Origin: Pseudomonas chlororaphis subsp. piscium
GTDB lineage: Bacteria; Pseudomonadota; Gammaproteobacteria; Pseudomonadales; Pseudomonadaceae
Length of the DNA: 64,000 bases
Assembly: GCF_003850345.1 (NCBI RefSeq)
Contig: NZ_CP027707.1
Coordinates: forward strand, 558,001 to 622,000
Direction of reading: 5' to 3'
This document shows, piece by piece, positions 26,245 through 35,411 of the stretch. The position numbers and the translations under genes are program-made. The notes beneath the pieces were generated by a model. The model searched no databases. It had not been told where the DNA came from and worked only from the letters and a program-made list of their open reading frames with translations. Position 1 is the stretch's first letter; every line of letters starts with the position of its first letter.

Positions 26245-27050
26245 TGAAGTTGATTCTTGCCGAACCGTTCAAGACCCTTTGGGTCGGACGCGATGCGTTC
26301 GCCGAAGTCGAGCGTCTGGACGGCCAGGTCTACCGTGAACTGGAAGCCCGCCGTACCTTGCGTACCGAGGTGGCTGGCGAAGGGTTCTTCGTAAAGATTC
26401 ACCGCGGTATCGGTTGGGGCGAGATCTTCAAGAACCTGCTCACCGCCAAGCTGCCGGTGCTCGGCGCGGGCCAGGAATGGCAGGCCATCCAGCGCCTGCA
26501 GGAAGCCGGCGTGCCGACCATGACCGCCGTGGCCTATGGCGAGCGCGGCAGCAACCCGGCCAACCAGCATTCGTTTATCGTCACCGAAGAGCTGGCGCCG
26601 ACCGTCAGCCTCGAAGACTTCAGCATCGACTGGGTCAAGCAGCCGCCGCAGCCCAGGCTCAAGCGCGCGCTGATCGCCGAAGTGGCGCGCATGACCGGCA
26701 TGATGCACCGCGCCGGGGTCAACCATCGCGATTGCTACATCTGCCACTTCCTGCTGCACACCGACAAGCCGGTGACACCCGATGACTTCAAGCTCTCGGT
26801 GATCGACCTGCACCGCGCCCAGACCCGCCCGGCCATCACCCGGCGCTGGCGCGACAAGGATCTGGCGGCGCTGTATTTCTCGGCCCTGGATATCGGTCTG
26901 ACCCGGCGCGACAAGCTGCGTTTCCTCAAGGGCTATTTCCAGCAGCCGCTGCGGCAGGTCCTGAGCGACGAGGCGGCGTTGCTGACCTGGCTGGAGGGCA
27001 AGGCCAACAAGCTGTACGCACGCAAGCAGCGGTACGGAGATGCGCTCTGA
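26244..27050 (+). CDS. waaP: LPS core heptose I kinase WaaP
   Basis: ATP-dependent kinase that phosphorylates heptose I. Core phosphates are known to be important for Pseudomonas outer-membrane integrity. The 268-residue protein has the WaaP signature GVNHRDCYICHFLL, in which HRD supplies the catalytic Asp, and a metal-binding VIDLHRAQ segment. The ATP-lysine region is GFFVKIHRGIGWGEIFKNLL. It is the canonical member among the kinase genes of this cluster and overlaps both neighbours by one base. Confidence 0.96.
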   Translation: MKLILAEPFKTLWVGRDAFAEVERLDGQVYRELEARRTLRTEVAGEGFFVKIHRGIGWGEIFKNLLTAKLPVLGAGQEWQAIQRLQEAGVPTMTAVAYGERGSNPANQHSFIVTEELAPTVSLEDFSIDWVKQPPQPRLKRALIAEVARMTGMMHRAGVNHRDCYICHFLLHTDKPVTPDDFKLSVIDLHRAQTRPAITRRWRDKDLAALYFSALDIGLTRRDKLRFLKGYFQQPLRQVLSDEAALLTWLEGKANKLYARKQRYGDAL

Positions 27051-27784
27051 TGGCGGGTTGGAACCTTGAACCTGGGTATCGGGAGCTGGCGCAGGACTTT
27101 GGCAGCCTGGATGCGGTCTTTGCCCTCAAAGGCGAACACCTGACCCGCGACCCGCTGTCGGAGGTGATCCGTGTCGAGCGCAACGGCATCAACTATTACG
27201 TCAAGCGCTACACCGGCGCCGGCAAGAACCTGCGGCGTTATCTGGGCAAGCCGCGGGTCAAGTCCGAGTGGCAGAACCTCAAGCGTTTCGCCAAGTGGGG
27301 CATTCCCACGGCGGAGGTGGTGGCCTGGGGCCTGGAGCGCCGTGGCCTGGCCTACGACCGCGGGGCGATGATCACCCGTGAGCTGCCGCATACCGAAGAC
27401 CTGTCGGTCCTGGCCGAGCGCAACGATCCGCTGCTGGCCGACCGTGCCTGGGTGGACCGGGTTAGCCAGCAACTGGCGCGCTGCACGCGGATCATGCATG
27501 AGCACCGCTTCACCCATAACGACCTGAAGTGGCGCAACCTGCTGATCGACGACGATGTCCGGCTGTACCTGATCGATTGCCCCAATGGCGATTTCTGGCG
27601 CGGTTTCTGGCTCAAGTACCGGATCACCAAGGACCTGGCGTGCCTGGACAAGGTGGCCAAGTATCATTTGTCGGCTACCCAGCGCCTGCGCTTCTATTTG
27701 CAGTACCGCCAGCGCACCCGGCTGAATGCCGCGGACAAATGCCGTATCCGGCATGTGCTGAGATTTTTCGAGGGACGCGAATGA
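27050..27784 (+). CDS. wapP: LPS core kinase-like protein WapP
   Basis: A protein-kinase-like sugar kinase of 244 residues, equivalent in position to P. aeruginosa PA5008. The ATP-lysine strand is YYVKRYTGAGKNLRRYLG, the catalytic loop is FTHNDLKWRNLLI (Asp and Asn retained) and the metal Asp is in YLIDCPNGDFW. It is predicted to phosphorylate a core heptose after WaaP. It overlaps waaP by one base, and its stop overlaps the next ATG as ATGA. Confidence 0.88.
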   Translation: MAGWNLEPGYRELAQDFGSLDAVFALKGEHLTRDPLSEVIRVERNGINYYVKRYTGAGKNLRRYLGKPRVKSEWQNLKRFAKWGIPTAEVVAWGLERRGLAYDRGAMITRELPHTEDLSVLAERNDPLLADRAWVDRVSQQLARCTRIMHEHRFTHNDLKWRNLLIDDDVRLYLIDCPNGDFWRGFWLKYRITKDLACLDKVAKYHLSATQRLRFYLQYRQRTRLNAADKCRIRHVLRFFEGRE

Positions 27785-28533
27785 CCGATTTCCTGGCGGC
27801 TCAGGACCGTGCGTTGCTGGAGCGCCACGGCCTCGACAGCTTCGACGCGTTGTGGGCCAAGCAGCTTGAGGCAGTGGACGAGCCCAATACCGACGGTGGG
27901 GGTTGGAGCAGCGTGTATCGCCTCGACCTGGAAGGCCACGGCTACTACCTCAAGCGCCAGAGCAACTACCTGACGCGGACCTTGCACCGGCCTTTTGGCG
28001 AACCGAGCTTCGCCCGCGAGTTTCGCAATATCAGCCGCTACCAGCAGTTGGGCATTCCGGCGCTGCAGGCGGCCTTCTTTGGCGAGCGCAAGGTGGCTGG
28101 CGAAATCCGGGCGATCCTGCTGACCCGGGCGCTGGACGGCTGGAACGACCTGGACTCGCTGCTGGAGCAGTGGGCGCAGCTCAGCCCGGACCAGCACGCG
28201 GCGATCCTGCGGGCCTGTGGCCTGCTGGCGCGCCAGCTGCACGCGGTGCGCCAGGTGCACGGCTGTTTTTATCCCAAGCATATTTTTCTGCGGGCCACCG
28301 GCGACGGTTACCAGGCGCAATTGATCGACCTGGAGAAGACCCGTCCGCTGCTGTTCGGCCAGCGTGACCGGGTCAAGGACCTGGAGCCGCTGTTGCGTCG
28401 CGCCCCGGTCTGGAGCGAGAACGAGGTGCGCGCCTTGCTCGCGACCTATCTGGATCAGCCTCAGGACAGCTCGCTGGTCGATGCCTGGCTGAACCGCCTG
28501 AGTGCACGCCGCAGCCACAAGGAGACTCGCTGA
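27781..28533 (+). CDS. wapQ: LPS core kinase-like protein WapQ (InaA type)
   Basis: Kinase-fold protein of 250 residues matching P. aeruginosa PA5007 in position. The start at 27781 (ATGA overlap with wapP) is preferred over an open frame extending back into wapP. The ATP-lysine is in YYLKRQSNYLTRTL. The catalytic loop reads VHGCFYPKHIFL, so the usual Asp is replaced by Cys and Asn by His, whereas the metal-binding Asp in LIDLEKTRPLL is kept. Whether it acts as a kinase or modulates its neighbours is unknown. Confidence 0.83.
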   Translation: MTDFLAAQDRALLERHGLDSFDALWAKQLEAVDEPNTDGGGWSSVYRLDLEGHGYYLKRQSNYLTRTLHRPFGEPSFAREFRNISRYQQLGIPALQAAFFGERKVAGEIRAILLTRALDGWNDLDSLLEQWAQLSPDQHAAILRACGLLARQLHAVRQVHGCFYPKHIFLRATGDGYQAQLIDLEKTRPLLFGQRDRVKDLEPLLRRAPVWSENEVRALLATYLDQPQDSSLVDAWLNRLSARRSHKETR

Positions 28534-29987
28534 TGCGCTTGTCCGAACTTGAACGGGCCGGCCGCGCGCCAAGCCTGCCGTTGAGCCTGGAGCTGGCCGA
28601 CGCTGCCGGACCGGCCACGCTGCAGTTGCTCAGCCTGCTGCGGGTACTGCCTGGGCAGCGCTACGTCGGCGCCGGTGTCTGGCGCGGGCGTCCAGTGCTG
28701 GCCAAGTTGCTGGTGGGCGCCAAGGCGGCGCGGCATTTCCAGCGTGAGCTGCAAGGCGTGCGCTTGCTGGAAGAGCAGGGCATGACCACGCCGCTGTTGC
28801 TGGCCGACGGCCTGAAGGAAGGCGAGGGCGGCTGGCTGTTGTTCGAGTTCCTGGAAGGCTCCGAGAGCCTGGGCGATGCCTGGAAACAGGTGGAGTCGTT
28901 GCCGGCGCTGGCCGATGAACAGCAGGCGGTACTCGCCGAAGCCCTGGCCGCCATCGCCGAATTGCACAGCAAGGGCCTGTGGCAGGAAGACCTGCATCTG
29001 GACAACCTGCTGCGTCATCAGGGCAAGCTGTATCTGATCGATGGCGCCGGGATCTGCGTGGAGCAGGCGGGCAAACCGCTGTCCCGGCAGAAGGTCCTGG
29101 AAAATCTCGGGGTGTTTTTCGCCCAGTTGCCCAAGAGCCTGGAGTCCTTCACCGAAGAGCTGCTGGTGCATTACCTGCTGAACAATGCCGAGCATGCCTT
29201 GCCGCTGGAGGCCTTGCAGAAGCAGGTGGACAAGGTGCGCAGCTGGCGCTTGAAGGACTTTCTCAACAAGGTCGGTCGCGAGTGCACCCTGTTCAGTGTG
29301 CTGCGCGGCCCCTTCGCCTTGCGGGCGATTCGACGCGAGGAAGAGGCGGCGATGTTGCCGGTGCTGGAGCAGGCCGACGCGCTGCTCGATCAAGGGCATC
29401 TATACAAGACCGGTGGCGCCGCCAGCGTCGGCCGGGTCGAAGTGGCGGGCCGCACCCTGGTGGTCAAGCGCTACAACATCAAGGGTTTTGCCCATTGGCT
29501 CAAGCGCTTCTGGCGCCCCAGCCGGGCCTGGCATTCGTGGCAGGAAGGCAATCGCCTGGCATTCCTCGGCATTGCCACGCCCAAGCCGCTGGCCTTGCTG
29601 GAGAAGCGTTTCCTCTGGCTGCGCAGCCGGGCCTACCTGGTGACCGAGTGCCTGACCGGGCCGGATATCATCGAGCGCTTCGCGCCCTATATCGACAGCG
29701 GCGCGGCTCCAGAGGCCGAGTTGCAGGCGCTGGACCGGCTGTTTGCCGAGTTGATCCGCGAACGCATCAGCCATGGCGACTTCAAGGGGCACAACCTGTT
29801 CTGGCAACAGGACCGCTGGGCGCTGATCGACCTGGACTCCATGTGCCAGCACCACAGCCTCGGCAGCTTCGCCCCGGCCTACGCCCGCGACCGTGCGCGC
29901 TTCATGCGTAACTGGCCGCAGAGCAGCGCGCTGTATCAGGTCATCGACCAGCGCCTGCCTAAAACCGCCGAATCGTCCGTGGGCTGA
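28533..29987 (+). CDS. Tandem kinase-domain LPS core protein (PA5006-like)
   Basis: A protein of 484 residues with two kinase-like lobes in one chain. The first half (about residues 1-240) has catalytic-loop sequence QEDLHLDNLL and YLIDGAGICV. The second half (about 280-480) has ATP-lysine VVKRYNIKGFAHWLKRFW, catalytic loop SHGDFKGHNLF and metal motif ALIDLDSM. The first lobe has Gln in place of the usual His; the second looks complete. It closes the first overlapping LPS set and corresponds in position to P. aeruginosa PA5006. Function is inferred as core phosphorylation. Confidence 0.83.
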   Translation: MRLSELERAGRAPSLPLSLELADAAGPATLQLLSLLRVLPGQRYVGAGVWRGRPVLAKLLVGAKAARHFQRELQGVRLLEEQGMTTPLLLADGLKEGEGGWLLFEFLEGSESLGDAWKQVESLPALADEQQAVLAEALAAIAELHSKGLWQEDLHLDNLLRHQGKLYLIDGAGICVEQAGKPLSRQKVLENLGVFFAQLPKSLESFTEELLVHYLLNNAEHALPLEALQKQVDKVRSWRLKDFLNKVGRECTLFSVLRGPFALRAIRREEEAAMLPVLEQADALLDQGHLYKTGGAASVGRVEVAGRTLVVKRYNIKGFAHWLKRFWRPSRAWHSWQEGNRLAFLGIATPKPLALLEKRFLWLRSRAYLVTECLTGPDIIERFAPYIDSGAAPEAELQALDRLFAELIRERISHGDFKGHNLFWQQDRWALIDLDSMCQHHSLGSFAPAYARDRARFMRNWPQSSALYQVIDQRLPKTAESSVG

Positions 29988-29991
29988 GGCC

Positions 29992-30065
29992 TGTAGCCGC
30001 TGCCGCGACCTGCGGCATCGGCGACGAATGCCGAGGATCATCCCGCGGCAGGTTTACGCTATAAT
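29992..30065 (+). promoter_or_regulatory. REP-like hairpin and probable promoter ahead of wapO
   Basis: A REP-like hairpin of the TGTAGCCGCTGCC type (stem arms in 29996-30022) follows the tandem-kinase gene. A perfect TATAAT -10 lies at 30060-30065, about 92 bp before the wapO GTG. No good -35 is seen 16-18 bp upstream, so activator dependence or a weak promoter is possible. This marks the break between the two LPS sub-operons. Confidence 0.55.
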
Positions 30066-30156
30066 CCCGCCCTTTAGCTGTTTCTCGCCCGTGGCGGGGA
30101 GCACATTAATTCCAGGCGCACGTCGCCTGCATGCAGACTTAAGAGGCTAGACCCCT

Positions 30157-31914
30157 GTGGCATTGACGATTCTTGGCCTGTCCGGCGCCCTTAGCCATGA
30201 TCCTTCCGCAGCGCTGTATATCGACGGCAAGCTGGTGGCGGCTGCTGAAGAAGAGCGCTTCGTACGCGATAAACATGCAAAGAACCGCATGCCCTACGAA
30301 TCGGCGAAGTTCTGCCTGGAACAGGCCGGCATCAAGCCCTCCGACGTTGACGTGGTAGCGATTCCGTTCGCACCGATCAGCCTGTTCGGCAAGGCTCGCT
30401 GGCACTACGCCAAGCGTTACTGGTACGCCCCGGACCGCGCCCTCGACGCGATCCTGATGGGCAACCGTCGCTACAAGCGTTATCGCAACAAGATCGTCTG
30501 GTGCCTCGAACAACTGGGCTTCGATCCGAAGAAGATCAAGATCGAGCCGGTCGAGCACCACCTGGCCCATGCTTCCAGCGCCTACCACTGCTCCGGCTTC
30601 AAGGAGAAAACCGCGATCCTCGGGATCGACGGCAAGGGCGAGTACGCCACGACTTTCTTCGGCTACGGCGAAAACGGCAAGATCCACAAGATCAAGGAAT
30701 TCTACGACCCGGACTCCCTGGGCGGCCTGTATGGCGCGATCACCGAGTTCCTCGGCTTCGAAATGCTCGACGGCGAGTTCAAGGTCATGGGCATGGCGCC
30801 GTACGGCGATGCCAGCAAATACGACTTCTCCCGCCTGGCCAGCTTTGAAAACGGCGAACTGGTGATCAACACCGATTACGCCAACGTCATCGGCCTGCGC
30901 CGCTATAAAGAGAAGGGCAAGGGCTTCTACTTCTCGCCGAAGCTGATCGAGTGGCTGGGTCCGAAGCGCGAAGGCGATATCGCCGACGAGCCGTACATCC
31001 ACTACGCGGCCAGCATGCAGGCGCTGTTCGAGAAGCTGGCGTTGCAGATGATCGACCACTACCTGGGCGACATCCTCAAGGAAACCGGCAAGCTGGCCTT
31101 CGCCGGCGGCTGTGCGCTGAACGTCAAGCTGAACCAGAAGATCATTGCCCGTCCGGAAGTCAAAGAGCTGTTCGTGCAGCCGGCATCCGGCGACGCCGGT
31201 ACCGCGGTCGGTGCCGCGGCCTATGTTTCCCACGCTCGCGGCGTGCCGGTGGAGAAGATGGAACACGTCTATCTCGGCCCGTCCTACAGCAACGAAGACG
31301 TGATCGCCGCCTGTGCCCGTCACCCGAACAAACCGGCCTGGCGCCAGATCGACAACACCCCCGAGCGTATCGCCAAGATCATGGTCGACGGCAACCCGGT
31401 GGCCTGGTTCCAGGGTCGCATGGAGTTCGGTCCGCGCGCCCTGGGCGGTCGTTCGATCATCGGGTGCCCGAGCGCAACCGGCGTGGCCGACCGCATCAAC
31501 GAACAGATCAAGTTCCGCGAGCGCTGGAGGCCTTTCTGCCCGTCGATGCTGGACACCGTCGGTCCGCAGATGATCAAGGTCGATCACCCGGCGCCGTTCA
31601 TGACCTTCACCTTCGAAGTGGCGGAAGAGTGGAAGACCCGCGTGCCGGAAGTGGTCCACGAAGACGGCACCTCCCGGGCCCAGGTGCTCAAGCGCGAATA
31701 CAACCCGCGCTACTACGACATGATGAAGGCCCTGGAAGTCCTGACCGGCAACGGCGTGTCGCTGAACACTTCGCTCAACCGCCGTGGCGAGCCGATGATC
31801 TGCTCGCCGACCGACGCCCTGAACATGTTCTTCGGCTCCGATCTGCAGTACCTGATCATGGAAGACATCCTGGTGGTCAAAGACGGCGTGGATCCTTATG
31901 ACACGCTCGGCTGA
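30157..31914 (+). CDS. wapO: LPS-core carbamoyltransferase WapO
   Basis: NodU/CmcH-family O-carbamoyltransferase. Pseudomonas core heptose carries a 7-O-carbamoyl group, and the gene at this position (PA5005) is assigned to it. The protein has 585 residues and starts at GTG (MALTILGLSGALSHDPSAAL). The N-terminal Kae1-like domain shows EEERFVRDKH, VEHHLAHASSAY and GIDGKGEYATT. The C-terminal domain includes FAGGCALNVKLN, PASGDAGTAVGAAAY and EFGPRALGGRSIIGCP. It is the first gene of the second overlapping LPS set and overlaps wapH by 17 bp. Confidence 0.93.
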   Translation: MALTILGLSGALSHDPSAALYIDGKLVAAAEEERFVRDKHAKNRMPYESAKFCLEQAGIKPSDVDVVAIPFAPISLFGKARWHYAKRYWYAPDRALDAILMGNRRYKRYRNKIVWCLEQLGFDPKKIKIEPVEHHLAHASSAYHCSGFKEKTAILGIDGKGEYATTFFGYGENGKIHKIKEFYDPDSLGGLYGAITEFLGFEMLDGEFKVMGMAPYGDASKYDFSRLASFENGELVINTDYANVIGLRRYKEKGKGFYFSPKLIEWLGPKREGDIADEPYIHYAASMQALFEKLALQMIDHYLGDILKETGKLAFAGGCALNVKLNQKIIARPEVKELFVQPASGDAGTAVGAAAYVSHARGVPVEKMEHVYLGPSYSNEDVIAACARHPNKPAWRQIDNTPERIAKIMVDGNPVAWFQGRMEFGPRALGGRSIIGCPSATGVADRINEQIKFRERWRPFCPSMLDTVGPQMIKVDHPAPFMTFTFEVAEEWKTRVPEVVHEDGTSRAQVLKREYNPRYYDMMKALEVLTGNGVSLNTSLNRRGEPMICSPTDALNMFFGSDLQYLIMEDILVVKDGVDPYDTLG

Positions 31915-33028
31915 GCGCCACGTCCTGCAGTTCTGCCACGGCTATGACGGGCCGTTCCTGGACTGTGCCCGGCAATACGCCAGCCTGTTCGCGGGCAGCG
32001 GCTATCGCGTGACCACGGTGTTCCTCACCGGGGTTGCCGATGCCGAGGTGGCCGATGCCTGCGCCAGCGACGAAGTGCTGTTCATGGAATACAGCTCCAA
32101 GGCCATTCGTGGGCTGAAGCTGGGGGCGATACGCGATCTGCGCAAAATCGCCGCGTCGCGCAACTTCAGCTTCTGCATCGCCCACCGTTTCAAGCCGATC
32201 TACATCGCATTGCTGGGTACCTCGTTGCCGGTGATCGGTGTGCATCACGCTTTCGGCGATTACCAGCGCGGCAGTCGCCGTCTGTTTGCCAACCTGTTCC
32301 GCAAGCGCCTGAGCCTGCTCGGCGTGTCCGACGCGGTGCGCGACGACATGCGCGGCTGCCTGCCGCAGTGGCCGGCGGCGCGGATCCAGACGCTGTACAA
32401 CCGGATCGACGTCGAAGCCTTGCAGGCTACCCAGCTGCCCAAGGCCGAAGCGCGCCAGGAACTGGGGCTGTCGTCTTCCGCCTGGATCGTCGGCAATGTC
32501 GGGCGTCTGCACCCGGACAAGGACCAGGCCACCCTGTTGCGCGGGTTTGCCGCGGCCTTGCCGGGGCTGCCTCGGGAAAGCCAACTGGCGATTCTCGGCA
32601 GCGGGCGCCTGGAGCAGAACCTCAAGGACCTTTCCCGCGAGCTGGGCATTGCCGACCGCGTGCTGTTCCTCGGCCAGGTCACAGAAGCCCGGCGTTACTT
32701 CCGTGCTTTCGATGCCTTTGCCCTGAGTTCCGATCACGAGCCATTCGGCATGGTGCTGCTGGAGGCCATGGCCGCTGGCGTGCCACTGCTGGCGACGGCG
32801 TGTGGCGGGGCCAAGGAAGTGGTCGAAGGCGTCGGCATCCTGTTTCCGTTGGGCGATGCCGAGCATATGGCCCAGGGCCTGCAACATTTGGCCGGGATGG
32901 ACGAGAACCAGCACCTGCTGTGCGCCGAGCTGATGTTCGAGCGCCTGCGCGAGCGATTCTCCGACCGCGCCGTACGCGATGCCTTCTGGCGTCTGCCGCA
33001 AGTTACCGATCTGACCGCGAGGCCCTGA
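31898..33028 (+). CDS. wapH: LPS core glycosyltransferase, WapH-like (GT4)
   Basis: GT-B glycosyltransferase of 376 residues. The C-terminal donor domain shows VGNVGRLHPDKDQATLLRGF and the GT4 signature SSDHEPFGMVLLEAMAAGVP with its E-x7-E pair. Position immediately after wapO matches wapH (PA5004) of P. aeruginosa, an outer-core glycosyltransferase. The ATG lies 17 bp inside wapO and the stop overlaps the next start by one base, so translation is coupled. The sugar added is not known from the sequence. Confidence 0.87.
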   Translation: MTRSAERHVLQFCHGYDGPFLDCARQYASLFAGSGYRVTTVFLTGVADAEVADACASDEVLFMEYSSKAIRGLKLGAIRDLRKIAASRNFSFCIAHRFKPIYIALLGTSLPVIGVHHAFGDYQRGSRRLFANLFRKRLSLLGVSDAVRDDMRGCLPQWPAARIQTLYNRIDVEALQATQLPKAEARQELGLSSSAWIVGNVGRLHPDKDQATLLRGFAAALPGLPRESQLAILGSGRLEQNLKDLSRELGIADRVLFLGQVTEARRYFRAFDAFALSSDHEPFGMVLLEAMAAGVPLLATACGGAKEVVEGVGILFPLGDAEHMAQGLQHLAGMDENQHLLCAELMFERLRERFSDRAVRDAFWRLPQVTDLTARP

Positions 33029-33924
33029 TGCTCAATCGATTCCAAGGCTGGCGCGAGCGTGGCTGGTCGGTCGTCGACGCCTCGACTTATGCCGCCGCCT
33101 GGCAGCGTTTTGGCGGCAGCGTCGCCACCCATCCGCTGGTGGTGGAGCGCCTGGCGAACCTGGCGGGCATTCCGGTCCGCTACCTGGGCTGGGAACAAGC
33201 TGGCGAACTGCAGGCGGCGATCCCGACCTGGGGGCGCGACCTGGCGTTGTCCAAGGACGTGCTCAAGCGTCGTGGCAAGAAAGGCCTGTTCGACCTGGGC
33301 AACGCCGAGCTAATCCTGCCGGCCGCGCCTGAGACCCAGGCCCCGCTGCGCCATCGCGGCCGTTATCTGTCGGTTTTGAACCAGGGCCGTTTCAGCAGCC
33401 TCAAGCCTCAGGCCGAGCAGTTGGCCATGGCCCGCACGCCTGAAGAACTGTCGAAGAAGTTTCGCTACAACCAGCGCCGCGAACTGCGCCTGCTGGAAGA
33501 GGCGGGCGGCGTGGCGCGCCCGGTCAGTGAGTTCTCCAGCCAGGATCTGGCGGCCATATACTGCGATCTGTTCCAGCGGCGCTGGGGTTTTCCGGCCACC
33601 GGCGCCGAGCGCATGGCCGAAGTCATCGAGTTGCTGCGCGAGTTGCTGATCGGCTCGGTGATTTTCCTCAACGATGCCCCGATTGCCATTCAGCTGGTGT
33701 ACCGGGTCGAAGCGCCGGAGTGGATCAGCGTCGAATACATCAACGGTGGCGTCGATCCTGAAACCCGTGATTTCAGCCCCGGCAGCGTGTTGAGCTTCCT
33801 CAACACGCAAAGTGCCTGGGAGCAGGCGCGGGCCATCGACAAGCCGCTGCGTTTCTCCTTCGGTCGCGCCGATCGCGAGTACAAGGATCGCTGGTGCAAC
33901 CCCGTTCCGGTGTTCAGGGTATGA
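33028..33924 (+). CDS. mig-14: Mig-14 family protein
   Basis: A 298-residue protein with a GNAT/FemAB-like acyltransferase region (EELSKKFRYNQRRELRLLEEA, later VYRVEAPEWISVEYINGGVD). Salmonella Mig-14 is membrane-associated and contributes to antimicrobial-peptide resistance. The start at 33028 (TGATG overlap with wapH) is chosen over a long upstream in-frame extension lying inside wapH in another frame. There is no signal peptide. Its position in the LPS operon suggests a modification of the core or lipid A that affects peptide resistance. Confidence 0.87.
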   Translation: MLNRFQGWRERGWSVVDASTYAAAWQRFGGSVATHPLVVERLANLAGIPVRYLGWEQAGELQAAIPTWGRDLALSKDVLKRRGKKGLFDLGNAELILPAAPETQAPLRHRGRYLSVLNQGRFSSLKPQAEQLAMARTPEELSKKFRYNQRRELRLLEEAGGVARPVSEFSSQDLAAIYCDLFQRRWGFPATGAERMAEVIELLRELLIGSVIFLNDAPIAIQLVYRVEAPEWISVEYINGGVDPETRDFSPGSVLSFLNTQSAWEQARAIDKPLRFSFGRADREYKDRWCNPVPVFRV

Positions 33925-35327
33925 ATCAGCCACCGAGTCGCAAGCAACAGTTGCTCAAACGCCATCGTCGGCAGAAGCGCCTGGGCCTGCTGATCGGCCT
34001 GCTGCTGTTGGTGGCTGTCGGTGTGCTGATGGCCTGGTGGTTGCCGCTGCTGCTCGCGGTGCTGGCCTGGGTGGCCCATGAAGCCTGGTTCGCCGACCAC
34101 CTGTTCTATTCGCCTCGGGACGATTATCAGTACAGCTTTCCGTTCGGCACCGAGCAGCCCAAGGTCCATCTGGACAAGCAGCGGCTGGTGCTGGACCAGG
34201 CGATCGATCTGGCGGGGGATGAAACCCTGATCCTCGCGGTAAAGGTCAGCAGCACCTGGCTAGGGCGCTTTTTCGACCCCTCCGTCTCCTTGGCGGGGCA
34301 GGATCGGCAGACGTTCGAGCGCGGCGTGAACGGCTTGCGTTACCTCAATCTCAGCGGGCTGGCGCGGCCTCTGGCCAGCGGCGAGCTGCAACTGCGCGGA
34401 CGTTTCTGCCGGGTGCAGGGCGAGCCGCTGTTGTCGGTGTTCCGTGAGCCGGACTATCGCCACCAGCGGGTGATGGTCATCGCCCCCCATGCCGACGACG
34501 CCGAACTGGCCGCCTTTGGCCTGTATAGCCAGGCCGACGAAGCCTGGATCGTCACGCTGACTGCTGGCGAGATCGAGGCCGAGCATTACCGGCAGATGGG
34601 CATGAACGGCGCCGATGCGGCGCGGATCAAGGGCCGGCTGCGGGCTTGGGACAGCATCGCGGTGCCGCGCTGGGCCGGGGTTGCCGAGGAACGTTGTGTG
34701 CAGCTGGGGTATTTCTGCCTGCAACTGCCGGCGATGCAAGCGGCGCCGAATCGGCCTGTGGCGTCCCGCGAGGCCGAGCTGTCGGATATCCGCCTGTTCC
34801 GCCAGTTCAATCCGTTCCCCCTGCCGGCGGATGTCGATGGCGCGCCGACCTGGAACAACCTCTTGGCCGACCTGCGGGCGCTGCTGCTCAAGGCCCGTCC
34901 CGAGGTGATAGTGCTGCCGCATCCTACACTCGACCCGCACCCGGACCATATCTGCGCCCAGCAGGCGGTATTGGAGGCGTTGCAGGGGCTGGAGTGGCAG
35001 CCGACCACCTTGCTCGGTTATGCCAACCACTTGCATGACAACGACCGCTGGCCGATGGGCGATTCGGGGACGGGCATCGCCCTGCCGCCGGTGTTCGACC
35101 CGGCCCAGGTACTCAGGCCCTGCAGCTTGCCGCTGTCGACCGAACAGCAACGCGACAAGGCGATGGCCCTGGGCATGATGCACGACCTGCAGCCGCGAGC
35201 GCCGTTCAAGCGCCGCCTGCGCCGGGTCCTGCAGCGGGTGCTGGCCGGTCGTGCCGGTTCGCCTTATGGCGAGAACGAGTTTTTCCGCAAGGCGGTACGC
35301 CGGCATGAGCTGTTCTGGCGTTTGTAA
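33921..35327 (+). CDS. dnpA: PIG-L family de-N-acetylase DnpA
   Basis: Predicted zinc-dependent sugar deacetylase of 468 residues. A basic N-terminal tail (KRHRRQKR) and a strong membrane segment at about residues 20-50 precede the catalytic domain. The PIG-L metal motif is VIAPHADDAELAAFG, and a second metal histidine lies in VLPHPTLDPHPDH. The homologue at this position in P. aeruginosa (PA5002, dnpA) has been linked to fluoroquinolone tolerance. The ATG overlaps the mig-14 stop (ATGA). A likely substrate is a GlcNAc/GalNAc residue in the core, by inference. Confidence 0.88.
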   Translation: MNQPPSRKQQLLKRHRRQKRLGLLIGLLLLVAVGVLMAWWLPLLLAVLAWVAHEAWFADHLFYSPRDDYQYSFPFGTEQPKVHLDKQRLVLDQAIDLAGDETLILAVKVSSTWLGRFFDPSVSLAGQDRQTFERGVNGLRYLNLSGLARPLASGELQLRGRFCRVQGEPLLSVFREPDYRHQRVMVIAPHADDAELAAFGLYSQADEAWIVTLTAGEIEAEHYRQMGMNGADAARIKGRLRAWDSIAVPRWAGVAEERCVQLGYFCLQLPAMQAAPNRPVASREAELSDIRLFRQFNPFPLPADVDGAPTWNNLLADLRALLLKARPEVIVLPHPTLDPHPDHICAQQAVLEALQGLEWQPTTLLGYANHLHDNDRWPMGDSGTGIALPPVFDPAQVLRPCSLPLSTEQQRDKAMALGMMHDLQPRAPFKRRLRRVLQRVLAGRAGSPYGENEFFRKAVRRHELFWRL

Positions 35328-35411
35328 ATTGATATTGCATGACACCCTTTTGCCTGTCGGCCAGGGTAGTTTCGCTCTTTTGTCCGGTTGCTCACGGCTG
35401 CAAGGAAGATG

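Noticed and set aside
32368..33027. Long in-frame extension upstream of mig-14
   Set aside because: It lies within the conserved wapH coding sequence in another frame, and the TGATG junction at 33026-33030 is a typical coupled start.
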